NCBI GenBank assembly: GCA_963836355.1
Contig: CAWIJO010000028.1
Coordinates: forward strand, 124,001-188,000
Direction of reading: 5' to 3'
Length of the DNA stretch: 64,000 nt
Origin: Palsa-506 sp963836355
GTDB lineage: Bacteria > Actinomycetota > Actinomycetes > Streptosporangiales > Streptosporangiaceae
Positions 40,391-48,085 of the stretch are shown piece after piece (the stretch's first letter is position 1; every line of letters begins with the position of its first letter). Position numbers and translations under genes: made by a program. The notes below the pieces were generated by a model. That model was not told the origin of the DNA, did no database searches, and saw only the letters and a list, made by a program, of their open reading frames with translations.

Positions 40391-41074
40391 GTGGATCACG
40401 CAGATGACGTGCTCAGGCGGGCGCCTCTTTTCGAGTCGCTCGACGATGACAGTGCGGCCGCGCTGCAGACCGGAGTCACCGTCGTAGACCTTGCCCGGGC
40501 CGAGCGGCTGTTCGACGAAGGGGCCTCCGGCAATCAGCTCTACGTGATTCTTGATGGCAAGATCAAGCTGACCCGGGCCGCGGCGGACGGCAGGGAGAAC
40601 CTGCTGAGCGTGCTTGGGCCCGGCGAGATGTTCGGGGAGCTGTCCCTCTTCGACCCGCGGCCGCGCACCGCGAGCGCGACCGCGGTGACCGACAGCCGCC
40701 TCGCCGCGCTCGCACATGACGACCTGCGCAGCTGGCTGACCGGCCGTCCCGACGTGGCCCTGCACCTGCTCCGGGCGCTCGCTCAGCGGCTCCGCCGGGC
40801 CAATGACGTCATGGCCGACCTCGTCTTCACCGACGTGCCCGGCCGGGTGGCGAAGGCCCTGCTTGACCTGGCGGACCGGTTCGGCACGGTGCAGGAAGAC
40901 GGGCTGCAGGTCAACCATGACCTCACTCAGGAGGAGCTGGCACAGCTGGTCGGGGCTTCGCGGGAGACCGTTAACAAGGCACTGGCCGATTTCGCGGCCC
41001 GCGGCTGGCTGCAGCTAGCGGCCAAGTCCGTCCTGCTCATCGAGCCGGAGCGGCTGCGCAAGCGATCACGCTGA
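40391..41074 (+). CDS. crp: Crp/Fnr-family (cAMP receptor-like) transcriptional regulator
   Basis: A 227-residue regulator. The cNMP-binding beta-roll spans residues 10-125, with the phosphate-binding cassette MFGELSLFDPRPRTASATAV close to that of Mycobacterium Crp, which binds cAMP. A dimer helix follows (LLRALAQRLRRANDVMADLV), and the winged HTH is TQEELAQLVGASRETVNKAL (recognition helix SRETVNKAL). GlxR/Crp proteins of actinobacteria control many genes, including whiB and resuscitation genes. GTG start with AAGGAGG. Its 3' end lies in an 18-nt tandem duplication (41058-41093). Confidence 0.93.
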   Translation: MDHADDVLRRAPLFESLDDDSAAALQTGVTVVDLARAERLFDEGASGNQLYVILDGKIKLTRAAADGRENLLSVLGPGEMFGELSLFDPRPRTASATAVTDSRLAALAHDDLRSWLTGRPDVALHLLRALAQRLRRANDVMADLVFTDVPGRVAKALLDLADRFGTVQEDGLQVNHDLTQEELAQLVGASRETVNKALADFAARGWLQLAAKSVLLIEPERLRKRSR

Positions 41075-41093
41075 AGCAAGCGATTACGCTGAT
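41058..41093. repeat. 18-nt tandem duplication across the crp stop codon
   Basis: GCAAGCGATCACGCTGAA (41058-41075) and GCAAGCGATTACGCTGAT (41076-41093). The first copy contains the crp stop TGA; the second contains, on the minus strand, the TAA stop of the convergent MBL gene. Confidence 0.93.
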
Positions 41094-41947
41094 TCGCTGC
41101 CGGCCTCGGGCGGCGCCAGCCCGCGATCAGCCAGATAGGCAAGCTGCGCCCGGACTGACCATTCAGCGAACGGCCAGAGGCCGCGGTCCACGGCCGCGTA
41201 GACCCGCGCCACGATGTCAGCGGGCGTCCGGTCACCAGCCGCGATGGCGGCCTCGACCTCGGCAAGCCGGTCCGCCCGGTGCGCGATGTAGAAGTCGAGC
41301 TTCGCCGCGGGATCCGCCACCAGCGGGCCGTGGCCAGGCAGCAAGACAGCCAGCGGCGCGGACTCGGCAAGGGCGCGCAGCCGGCCCAGCGACCCCAGGT
41401 AATCTCCCAGACTGCCGTCCCGGGAGATCATGGTCGTGCCGCGGCCGAGCACCGTGTCCCCAGTGAGCACCGCGCCGTCAGCGGGCACCATTAGCGACAC
41501 CGAGTCGGCAGTGTGGCCGGGCGTGGCGATGACCCGGATCTCGCAGCCCGCCGCGGTGACCACGTCGCCGGGCCGGAGCCCTTCGGCGCCGAGCCGGTGC
41601 GCGGGATCCAGCGCGAGCACCGGCGCGCCGGTCAGCTCGGCCATCCGCCGGGCGCCGGCCGAGTGATCACGATGTCCGTGCGTGAGCAGGATCCGGGTAA
41701 CCCGCCGCCCGGCCTCCGCGGCCAGCGCCCGCACCCGGCGCAGGTGCCCCTCGTCGTCAGGGCCCGGATCCACCACGACCGCGGCCGCCGAGCCCGGCTC
41801 GGCGATCAGCCAGGTGTTCGTGCCATCGAGCGTCATCAGTGACGGGTTCGGGGCCAGCGCGCAACGTGCCCTGGCCGTGCCGGATCCGTCGATCCCCGAC
41901 TCCGGCCGGGCTTCCGCACTCAGTGCGCCGTCGCGGCTGGCGGTCAC
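41084..41947 (-). CDS. MBL-fold metallo-hydrolase (LACTB2/glyoxalase II-like)
   Basis: A 287-residue metallo-beta-lactamase-fold hydrolase. The GTG start at 41947 overlaps the NUDIX stop as GTGA. It has the dinuclear zinc motif LLTHGHRDHSAGARRM (HxHxDH), later ligands in VIATPGHTADSVSLMVPADG, VLTGDTVLGRG and VLLPGHGPLVADPAAKLDFY, and a C-terminal helical HTH-like extension with the LACTB2-like RVYAAVDRGLWPFAEWSV block. Relatives are endoribonucleases or thioester hydrolases; the substrate is open. It is the last gene of a leftward cluster (slipin, DUF4177, RidA, NUDIX, MBL). Confidence 0.88.
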   Translation of the reverse strand: MTASRDGALSAEARPESGIDGSGTARARCALAPNPSLMTLDGTNTWLIAEPGSAAAVVVDPGPDDEGHLRRVRALAAEAGRRVTRILLTHGHRDHSAGARRMAELTGAPVLALDPAHRLGAEGLRPGDVVTAAGCEIRVIATPGHTADSVSLMVPADGAVLTGDTVLGRGTTMISRDGSLGDYLGSLGRLRALAESAPLAVLLPGHGPLVADPAAKLDFYIAHRADRLAEVEAAIAAGDRTPADIVARVYAAVDRGLWPFAEWSVRAQLAYLADRGLAPPEAGSESA

Positions 41948-42822
41948 AGCGGATACCCCAGCGCCGCGGGAAGCGTCAGCCAGACCGCGCCTTGCTCCAT
42001 GCTCGACTCCGGTAGCACCGGCCTGACCTGGCGCGGCGATAGCGCCGCGGCCACGTCCCGGCAGGCAGCGAGTTCCGCCAAGGTTACCGCGGTGGGCGGC
42101 CACAGCACGATCTCCTTCCGGCGCCCCATGGCAATCGCATCGTCCGGCCGCAGCCAGGTCACCTCCGCCGCCTCGCCGCCGACGTCCCTGGTGCGCTGCG
42201 AGTGCGGCAGCGCGGCGGCGAAGAACCTGGCGTCGAACCTGCGCTTCTCGATCACCGGGGTGATCCACCGTGACCATGGCCTGAGCAGGTCGGACCGGAG
42301 CACTAGCCCGCGCCGGCCGAGCATCTCAGCAAGCGAGAGCGAGCGGCTGAGCAGCGCCTGCCGGTCCGCCTCCCAGTCCGCGCCCGTCACGTCGGCCACC
42401 ACCGAGCCGGCTGACGGTCCGGCCAGCAGGACGCCCGACTCCTCGAAGGTCTCCCGGACCGCCGCGCAGACCAGCGCGCGTGCCAGATCCAGCGGCGCGT
42501 CGAAGATCCGGCCCCACTCGCCGGCGCCGGGTCCGGCCCAGGCAACCTGCTCGTCGGCATCTCTGGCATCAACAGAGCCACCGGGAAAGACGAACGCACC
42601 CGGCGCGAACGCCATCGACGGCTGGCGCCGCAGCAGGTAGACCTCAGGGCCGTCGGCGGGTTGCGCACCGTCTCCGGGCCGCTGGGCCGGACGCAACAGC
42701 ATGACGGTTGCCGCGTCCCGCGGCGTGGCCGGCCGCACGCGCCCCGCCAGCACGTCGAGAGCATGCCTGGCCGGCCGGCCAGGCAGCCGGATCGCCGTGC
42801 CGTCCGCGGAATCTGCCACCAC
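41944..42822 (-). CDS. NUDIX hydrolase (NUDT19-like)
   Basis: A 292-residue NUDIX protein. The N-terminal part (VMLLRPAQRPGDG, EVYLLRRQPSMAFAPGAFVFPGGSVD) leads to an expanded Nudix box in which the Gly of PGGSV is separated by a long insert from ALVCAAVRETFEESGVLLA (RExxEExG). This spacing resembles NUDT19/CoA diphosphatase-like members. A TPVIEKRRFDARFFAAALP segment and a C-terminal helical part follow. The substrate could be an acyl-CoA or nucleotide diphosphate. GTG start with GGAGGGC. It overlaps the MBL gene by 4 nt. Confidence 0.87.
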   Translation of the reverse strand: MVADSADGTAIRLPGRPARHALDVLAGRVRPATPRDAATVMLLRPAQRPGDGAQPADGPEVYLLRRQPSMAFAPGAFVFPGGSVDARDADEQVAWAGPGAGEWGRIFDAPLDLARALVCAAVRETFEESGVLLAGPSAGSVVADVTGADWEADRQALLSRSLSLAEMLGRRGLVLRSDLLRPWSRWITPVIEKRRFDARFFAAALPHSQRTRDVGGEAAEVTWLRPDDAIAMGRRKEIVLWPPTAVTLAELAACRDVAAALSPRQVRPVLPESSMEQGAVWLTLPAALGYPL

Positions 42823-42854
42823 AAGCCCTCCTGTGACCCTGGCTGGCGGCTTGC

Positions 42855-43346
42855 CTAGCTCACCTCGGCGATCAGCTCGACCTCGACCGGGGTATCGAGT
42901 GGCAGGACGGCCATGCCGACCGCGCTGCGGGCGTGCCGGCCGCCATCGCCGAAAACCTCGATCAGCAGTTCGCTCGCTCCGTTGACGACCTGGGCCTGCG
43001 CGGTGAAATCGGGGACGCTGGCCACGAATCCGGTCACCTTCACTATCTGCCGGACTGCCGACAGCCCGCCCGTCACCGAGGCGACCGCGGCTAGCGCGTT
43101 GAGCGCGCAGATCCGCGCGAGGGCGCTGGCCGCCGCGGCATCGATTCCGGCACCGACTTTTCCGGTCGCGGGCAGCACTCCGTCCACGAATGGCAGCTGC
43201 CCGGCGGTGTACACGTAATTTCCGGTGCGCACGGCCGGCACGTAGGACGCCAGCGGGGCCGTCACCTTCGGCAGGGTGAGCCCTAGTGCGGCCAGTCGTG
43301 CCTCGGGGGAGTTCTCGCCCGGGGCGCCGTCCCGGGCCGCGGTCAC
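42855..43346 (-). CDS. RidA/YjgF family protein
   Basis: A 163-residue trimeric RidA-type protein. Members deaminate reactive enamines/imines from PLP enzymes. It has YVPAVRTGNYVYTAGQLPFVDG, ICALNALAAVASVTGG, VKVTGFVASVPDFTAQAQVVNGASELL and RSAVGMAVLPLDTPVEVELIAEV. The catalytic Arg of canonical RidA would align in HARSAVGMAVLP (R present). It is longer than E. coli RidA by about 30 N-terminal residues. GTG start overlaps the DUF4177 stop (GTGA). Confidence 0.9.
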   Translation of the reverse strand: MTAARDGAPGENSPEARLAALGLTLPKVTAPLASYVPAVRTGNYVYTAGQLPFVDGVLPATGKVGAGIDAAAASALARICALNALAAVASVTGGLSAVRQIVKVTGFVASVPDFTAQAQVVNGASELLIEVFGDGGRHARSAVGMAVLPLDTPVEVELIAEVS

Positions 43347-43498
43347 TGCTTGCCCCTCTTCAGGTAGGCGACGAGTTGCTCAGGGTTGGGGCCGGGCACG
43401 ACGGCGACCAGCTCCCACCCATCGTCGCCCCAGTTGTCCAGGATTTGCTTGGTCGCATGGACGAGCAACGGCACCGTTGCGTACTCCCACTTCTGCAT
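43343..43498 (-). CDS. DUF4177 family small protein
   Basis: A 51-residue protein read from ATG 43498 to TGA 43343; it begins MQKWEYATVPLLVHATKQIL, passes a GWELVAVVPGPNP core and ends AYLKRGKQ. The 'WEY...L...GxxGWELV' pattern is DUF4177. Function unknown; the short fold usually occurs as a co-transcribed small protein beside RidA in actinobacteria. It overlaps RidA by 4 nt and follows the slipin gene by 35 nt. Confidence 0.85.
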   Translation of the reverse strand: MQKWEYATVPLLVHATKQILDNWGDDGWELVAVVPGPNPEQLVAYLKRGKQ

Positions 43499-43533
43499 GA
43501 TCCGACTCTAGCGGGCCGGCCCCTGCTGCAGTC

Positions 43534-45036
43534 TCATGCTCCCGGGTCCGAGAACGGGCCAGGGTCCGTGTCCGCGACCGGGTCGGGCTTGCGCCTGCTG
43601 CTCGTCGCCGACCGCCGCTGGCCGACTGTGGTTCGGCGCTGTCCGCCTGCCGCCTTCCGCTGGCGGCTCACCGCTCCCCGGGCCGGAGCGGCCGGGCCGG
43701 CGTCAGGCGCCGCGCCGCCGGTCCCGGCCTCGGCGTCGCCGACCGCGGGCATCGTCTCGGTCACTGCCGGGCCGTCAGCGGCGGGCGCGGCGTCGGCGAC
43801 CGCCGGCATCACCCGGGTCATGGCGGCCCCGTCCTCGGCCGGCCCGGTATCCGCGGCCGCAGCATCGGCCGGCCCGGAGTCCGCGGCCGCAGCATCGGCC
43901 GGCCCGAAGTCCGCGGGCGCAGCATCGGCCGGCCCGAAGTCCGCGGGCGCAGCATCGGCCGGCCCGGTGTCCGCAGCCGCAGCATCGGCCGGCCCGAAGT
44001 CCGCGGGCGCAGCATCGGCCGGCCCGGTGTCCGCAGCCGCAGCATCGGCCGGCCCGAAGTCCGCGGGCGCGGCATCACCGATCGCGGGCAAGGCATCGCC
44101 TGGATCGACGACAATCTCGGGGATCGGCGGGATCTCAGGTATCTCGAGCGGCGCCGCGGGCACGCCGCCGAGTTCCGCCCCGGCTTCTGCCTCGGCCACG
44201 GCCTGGTCGCCGAAGTCCGCCATCGATGCCGATTCCGCGGCCGACTTCTCACTGCCCGGCGTTGCGGGCGCCAGCTTGTCGAAGAACCTCAGCATCTCGA
44301 CCGGGATCGGCATCACCAGCGTGCTGTTGCGCTCCGCGGCTACCTCCACCACTGTCTGCAGCAGCCGGAGCTGCAGTGCGGCAGGATCGCGCGCCATCAC
44401 GTTGGCGGCAGCGGCGAGCCGCTTGGACGCCTGGTACTCGCCGTCGGCCGTGATGATCCGCGCCCGGCGCTCCCGCTCCGCCTCCGCCTGCCGCGACATA
44501 GACCGCTTCATTCCCTCAGGCAGGCTCACGTCCTTGATCTCCACGCGCTCGACCCGGATGCCCCATGGCCCCTCGGTCGGCTCGTCGATGATCCGGCGTA
44601 GTTCCTTGTTGACCGTTGCCCGCTCGGCAAGCAACTGGTCCATCTCCGACTGGCCGATGATCGAGCGGAGCGATGTCTGCGCCTGCTGCGAGACGGCGAA
44701 CATGTAGTTCTGCACATTCACCGTCGCCTTGATCGGGTCGACAACGCGGAAATAGACCACCGCATCCACCCGCACGCTGACATTGTCCCTCGTGATGCCC
44801 TCTTGTGCCGGAACGGCCATGGCGATGATCTGCATGTTGACTTTTTGCATCTTGTCGCCGATCGGCCTGATCACATGCAGCCCCGGGCCGCGCGTTCCCG
44901 GCAACACCTTGCCGAACCGAAAGACGATGCCCTGCTCGTACTGCTGCACGACGCGCATCGCCCGACCGGTCGCGACCAGACCCGCCACCACGAGAACTAC
45001 CAGGATGACCAAAAGACCCTCGAGCACCGCGAACAC
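43534..45036 (-). CDS. SPFH/Band 7 slipin-like membrane protein with repeat tail
   Basis: A 500-residue stomatin-like protein. One N-terminal membrane helix (LEGLLVILVVLVVAGLVAT, residues 5-23), then an SPFH domain (about 25-200; VVQQYEQGIVFRFGKVLPGT, RVDAVVYFRVVDPIKATVNV, QTSLRSIIGQSEMDQLLAER, RVERVEIKDVSLPEGMKRSM) and a coiled-coil region (RQAEAERERRARIITADGEY). It then turns into about 200 residues of Ala/Asp/Pro repeats (PADAAPADFG/PADAAAADTG) and an Arg/Lys-rich end. Slipins scaffold membrane microdomains and often pair with NfeD or proteases; neither is adjacent here. The tail is encoded by a 30-nt array and may be a recent addition. Confidence 0.9.
   Translation of the reverse strand: MFAVLEGLLVILVVLVVAGLVATGRAMRVVQQYEQGIVFRFGKVLPGTRGPGLHVIRPIGDKMQKVNMQIIAMAVPAQEGITRDNVSVRVDAVVYFRVVDPIKATVNVQNYMFAVSQQAQTSLRSIIGQSEMDQLLAERATVNKELRRIIDEPTEGPWGIRVERVEIKDVSLPEGMKRSMSRQAEAERERRARIITADGEYQASKRLAAAANVMARDPAALQLRLLQTVVEVAAERNSTLVMPIPVEMLRFFDKLAPATPGSEKSAAESASMADFGDQAVAEAEAGAELGGVPAAPLEIPEIPPIPEIVVDPGDALPAIGDAAPADFGPADAAAADTGPADAAPADFGPADAAAADTGPADAAPADFGPADAAPADFGPADAAAADSGPADAAAADTGPAEDGAAMTRVMPAVADAAPAADGPAVTETMPAVGDAEAGTGGAAPDAGPAAPARGAVSRQRKAAGGQRRTTVGQRRSATSSRRKPDPVADTDPGPFSDPGA
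43831..44070 (-). repeat. 30-nt tandem array, 8 copies, in slipin gene
   Basis: Units begin every 30 nt at 43831, 43861, 43891, 43921, 43951, 43981, 44011 and 44041 (core GCATCGGCCGGCCCG). The first is diverged; the others differ in a few bases and partly alternate as two variants. They encode PADAAPADFG-like decapeptides. Confidence 0.95.
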
Positions 45037-45083
45037 CTCTTCCCGGGCTGCATGCCGATTTCCAGGCCCAGCCTAGTGACATC

Positions 45084-45127
45084 TCTGCTGTGCTGGCGGT
45101 GCGCGTCTGCTGTGCTGGCGGTGCGCG
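45084..45127. repeat. 22-bp exact tandem duplication upstream of ArsA gene
   Basis: Two exact copies (45084-45105, 45106-45127) of a unit that contains CTGCTGTGCTGGCGGTGCGC, between the divergent slipin and first ArsA-like genes. It may be part of a promoter region. Confidence 0.95.
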
Positions 45128-45163
45128 GCGACCTAGTGCGCGAGCGCGGATAACCTCCATGGC

Positions 45164-46177
45164 GTGAGGGCGCGGGACACAGACTGGGAAGGCGTGCGGC
45201 TGCACGTCGTCACCGGCAAGGGCGGAACCGGCAAGACCACGGTGGCCGCGGCGCTGGCGCTGGCGCTGGCCTCGGGCGGCAGGCGGGTGCTGCTCATCGA
45301 GGTCGAGGGGCGGCAGGGGATCGCTCAGGTCTTCGACTGCCCGCCGCTCCCCTACGAGGAGCGCAAGGTCGCTGTTGCCCCGGCAACCATCGACCGGCCC
45401 GGCGGCGAGGTGTACGCGCTAGTCGCCGATCCCGAGGCGGCGTTGCTGGAGTATCTCGCGATGTTCTACAACCTGCGGCATGCCGGCAAGGCGCTCACCA
45501 GGCTCGGCGTCGTGGACTTCGCCACGACGATCGCGCCGGGGCTGCGTGATGTGCTGCTGACCGGTAAGGCCGCCGAGGCAACGCGGCGGCGTAAGGGCGG
45601 AAAGCATGTCTACGACGCGGTCGTCATGGACGCGCCGCCGACCGGGCGGATCGGCAGGTTCCTGAACGTGACTGCCGAGGTGTCCGGTATCGCCCGGGTC
45701 GGGCCTATCCACGGCCACGCTGACACGGTGCAGAAATTGATCAGCTCACCGGAGACTGCCGTGCATTTCGTCACCGTGCTGGAGGAGATGCCGGTGCAGG
45801 AGACCCTGGACGGCATTGCGGAACTCGCCGGGCTCGGCAACGGCGGCCTGCAGGCTGGCGGCATCATGATCAACATGGTGCATCCCCTGGCCTTGTCGCC
45901 TGCGCAGCTGCGCACGGCGGCAAGCGGATCAGTCGACGAGGACGAGCTCGCCGTCGGATTGAAGGCCGCCGGGCTCGATGACAGCCAGCGGCTCGCCTCG
46001 GCGCTGGCGGCCGAACTCGTGGAGCATGCCAGGACCGTCAGCGGCCAGCGCGCCCAGCGGCGCCGGCTGGCCGGGGCCGGGCAGCCTAGGTATGACCTGC
46101 CAATGATCAACGACGGCATCGACCTGGCCGGGCTATACCGGATAGCGGCCGCATTGCGGGACCAGGGAGCAGCCTGA
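45164..46177 (+). CDS. ArsA/GET3-family ATPase, first of a pair
   Basis: A 337-residue deviant Walker A ATPase. It has VVTGKGGTGKTTVAAALALA (residues about 15-34), LLIEVEGRQGIAQVF, switch II-like VVMDAPPTGRIGRFLNV and a helical C-terminal half. ArsA relatives in bacteria energise arsenite pumps or act in protein targeting; no arsenic genes are here. The paired ArsA-like ATPases next to wblA recur in Streptomyces and mycobacteria and are uncharacterised. GTG start; its last base overlaps the first base of the second ATPase, so the two are probably a heterodimer made from one mRNA. Confidence 0.9.
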   Translation: MRARDTDWEGVRLHVVTGKGGTGKTTVAAALALALASGGRRVLLIEVEGRQGIAQVFDCPPLPYEERKVAVAPATIDRPGGEVYALVADPEAALLEYLAMFYNLRHAGKALTRLGVVDFATTIAPGLRDVLLTGKAAEATRRRKGGKHVYDAVVMDAPPTGRIGRFLNVTAEVSGIARVGPIHGHADTVQKLISSPETAVHFVTVLEEMPVQETLDGIAELAGLGNGGLQAGGIMINMVHPLALSPAQLRTAASGSVDEDELAVGLKAAGLDDSQRLASALAAELVEHARTVSGQRAQRRRLAGAGQPRYDLPMINDGIDLAGLYRIAAALRDQGAA

Positions 46178-47448
46178 TGGCGCGGACCGTACCGCCGGCA
46201 CTCGACGTGGAGCGGCTGATCGACGATCGCCGCATCCGGACCATCGTCTGCTGCGGATCCGGCGGTGTCGGGAAGACCACCGTGGCCGCCGCAGTCGGTC
46301 TGCGGGCCGCCGAGCGCGGCCGCCATGTCGTCGTGCTCACCGTTGACCCGGCGCGTCGGCTTGCCCAGTCGATGGGCTTGTCATCCCTGGATAACACGCC
46401 CCGGCTGGTATCCGGAGTGGCGGCGGGAGGCCGGCCGTACGGAACAGACGGATCAGGGCAAAACGGGGGCGGCGGCAGCCTGCACGCCATGATGCTCGAC
46501 ATGAAACGGACCTTCGATGAGATCGTCGAGGCCCATGCCGACCCGGACCGGGCGGCCCAGATACTGGCAAATCCCTTCTACCAGTCGCTGTCCTCCGGCT
46601 TCTCGGGCACCCAGGAGTACATGGCAATGGAGAAGCTCGGGCAGCTGCGCCGAGCCGATGAGTGGGACCTGATCGTAGTCGACACGCCGCCGAGCCGGTC
46701 TGCGCTGGATTTCCTGGACGCACCGCAGCGGCTCGGCAGGTTCCTCGACGGGCGGCTACTCCGGCTCCTCACCGCGCCGGCGAAGGTGGGCGGACGAGCC
46801 TACCTGCGGATGCTGAACGCCGGGTTCGGCGTGGTGACCGGAGTGCTGACCAAGATCCTCGGCGCCCAGGTGCTCCGGGACGCGCAGACATTCGTGACCG
46901 CGCTCGACACGATGTTCGGCGGCTTCCGGGAGCGCGCGGAGTACACGTACCAGCTGCTGCGCGCGCCGGGCACGTCCTTCCTCGTGATCGCCGCCCCGGA
47001 GTCAGATGCGCTGCGGGAGGCGTCGTATTTCGTGGAGCGGCTGGCGGTAGAGGGCATGCCGCTGGCCGGCCTCATCATCAACCGGGCGCACCGCTCACCC
47101 GCTGCGCGGCTGTCCGCCGCCCGCAGCCTGGCCGCGGCCGAGAGCCTGCAGTCTGCCGACGGCCAGAACGGTGACGACAACCGGCACGGTGATGATGCCC
47201 GGCACGGTGCCGCCCGGCAGAACGAGCAGCCCGTGCCGCAGCCCGGCCGGGCACCGCATGCGCTGGCCACCGCGGCGCTCAGGCTGCACGCGGAGCGGAT
47301 GCAGCTAGTCGCCACCGAGCGGCGACTGGCTGAACGCTTTACCGCGGCTCACCCGCTGGTTCCCGTCGCCGAGGTGCCCGCCCAGGCTGAGGACGTTCAT
47401 GACCTGGCCGGGCTCAGGACGGTCGGGGAAAGCTTCGGCGCCAGGTAA
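46177..47448 (+). CDS. ArsA/GET3-family ATPase, second of a pair
   Basis: A 423-residue partner. It has IVCCGSGGVGKTTVAAAVGL (residues about 24-43), VVVLTVDPARRLAQSMGL (switch I region DPARRLA), LIVVDTPPSRSALDFLDAP (switch II), and a C-terminal part with FLVIAAPESDALREASYFVE and LPLAGLIINRAH-like blocks. A Gly/His/Asp-rich insert (QNGDDNRHGDDARHGAARQN, residues about 329-348) breaks the C-terminal helical region. It reads ATGG directly overlapping the first ATPase. It is a full ArsA domain on its own, so the pair mimics the A1 and A2 halves of ArsA. Confidence 0.9.
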   Translation: MARTVPPALDVERLIDDRRIRTIVCCGSGGVGKTTVAAAVGLRAAERGRHVVVLTVDPARRLAQSMGLSSLDNTPRLVSGVAAGGRPYGTDGSGQNGGGGSLHAMMLDMKRTFDEIVEAHADPDRAAQILANPFYQSLSSGFSGTQEYMAMEKLGQLRRADEWDLIVVDTPPSRSALDFLDAPQRLGRFLDGRLLRLLTAPAKVGGRAYLRMLNAGFGVVTGVLTKILGAQVLRDAQTFVTALDTMFGGFRERAEYTYQLLRAPGTSFLVIAAPESDALREASYFVERLAVEGMPLAGLIINRAHRSPAARLSAARSLAAAESLQSADGQNGDDNRHGDDARHGAARQNEQPVPQPGRAPHALATAALRLHAERMQLVATERRLAERFTAAHPLVPVAEVPAQAEDVHDLAGLRTVGESFGAR

Positions 47449-47511
47449 CTGCCACCGCGCCGTGGCGCCTGTCATGGCGGGCCTGAGCACCGTGCTCAGC
47501 TAGCGACGGGC

Positions 47512-47811
47512 TCAGCTGGCGACTAGTTCGTCGCCGGTGCGCTCGTACTGGTTTCGCGCGTTCTCTAGCAGGCCGCGCCAGGAAACCACGTCCGGGCGGC
47601 GGCGCAGCAGCGCGCGCCGCTCACGCTCGGTCATGCCACCCCACACGCCGAACTCAATCCGGTTGTCGAGTGCGTCCGCGAGGCACTCGGTCCGGACGGG
47701 GCAGCCGCGGCAGATCAGCTTGGCCCGGTTCTGCGCCGCCCCCTGAACGAAGAGCTCGTCAGGGTCCGTTCCCTTGCACGCGGCGCGGGCGGTCCAGTCC
47801 GTGATCCACAT
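47512..47811 (-). CDS. wblA: WhiB-family [4Fe-4S] regulator, WblA/WhiB4 type
   Basis: A 99-residue WhiB-like protein. Cluster cysteines are C12, C34, C37 and C43 (CKGTDPDELF..., LICRGCPVRTEC). They are followed by the G(V/I)WGG turn in EFGVWGGMTERERRALLRRR and a basic C-terminus. The close match in the TDPDELFVQGAAQNRAK block and the neighbouring ArsA-like pair and class A PBP identify it as the WblA/WhiB4 orthologue, a redox-sensing developmental or stress regulator. ATG at 47811 is preceded by AGGAGGAG; the longer upstream frame has no WhiB similarity. Divergent from the PBP gene. Confidence 0.94.
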   Translation of the reverse strand: MWITDWTARAACKGTDPDELFVQGAAQNRAKLICRGCPVRTECLADALDNRIEFGVWGGMTERERRALLRRRPDVVSWRGLLENARNQYERTGDELVAS

Positions 47812-48085
47812 TTTGCCCAACTCCTCCTGATCGTCACGTCCGCATAGGGTCGTCACGCCGGACGGCGTTCACTGGCGGGTAGGAGCCGATGGCACAGCGC
47901 CAGGCTCCGGTGTCATGGTCGCGGAAATGTAACTTACGGAAGTCCGGGCCTGAGCGCTAGACCCTGTCGGGCCCATTTCGAGGATAGTCCGCATGGGCTA
48001 TGCGGCCAGGCGTGACTAGTCACGCCTGCCGGGAGCCCGCTGTGGCGGGGCTGGCCAGGCCCTTGCGAGCTGCGGATTCAGCATC
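47812..48085. other. 274-nt wblA/PBP divergent promoter region
   Basis: No gene is seen. It contains the 22-bp perfect palindrome at 48007-48028 and lower-GC stretches (CATGGTCGCGGAAATGTAAC around 47914-47933) likely to hold the wblA promoter. Confidence 0.6.
48007..48028. promoter_or_regulatory. 22-bp perfect palindrome, candidate operator between wblA and PBP genes
   Basis: Core GGCGTGACTAGTCACGCC, extended symmetrically by two bases on each side. The centre has GTGA-N4-TCAC half-sites. It lies 57 nt before the PBP start and 195 nt before the wblA start. With no loop it is a protein-binding dyad rather than a terminator. The regulator is unknown; a Crp/Fnr-like factor would normally want N6 (Crp) or N4 (Fnr) spacing. 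Confidence 0.65.

Noticed and set aside
45164..47448. Arsenite efflux ATPases
   Set aside because: No arsB/arsR/arsC neighbours; the context matches the uncharacterised wblA-linked ArsA-like pair.
48007..48028. Transcription terminator
   Set aside because: A perfect palindrome with no loop cannot fold as an intact hairpin, and it lies between divergent, not convergent, genes.
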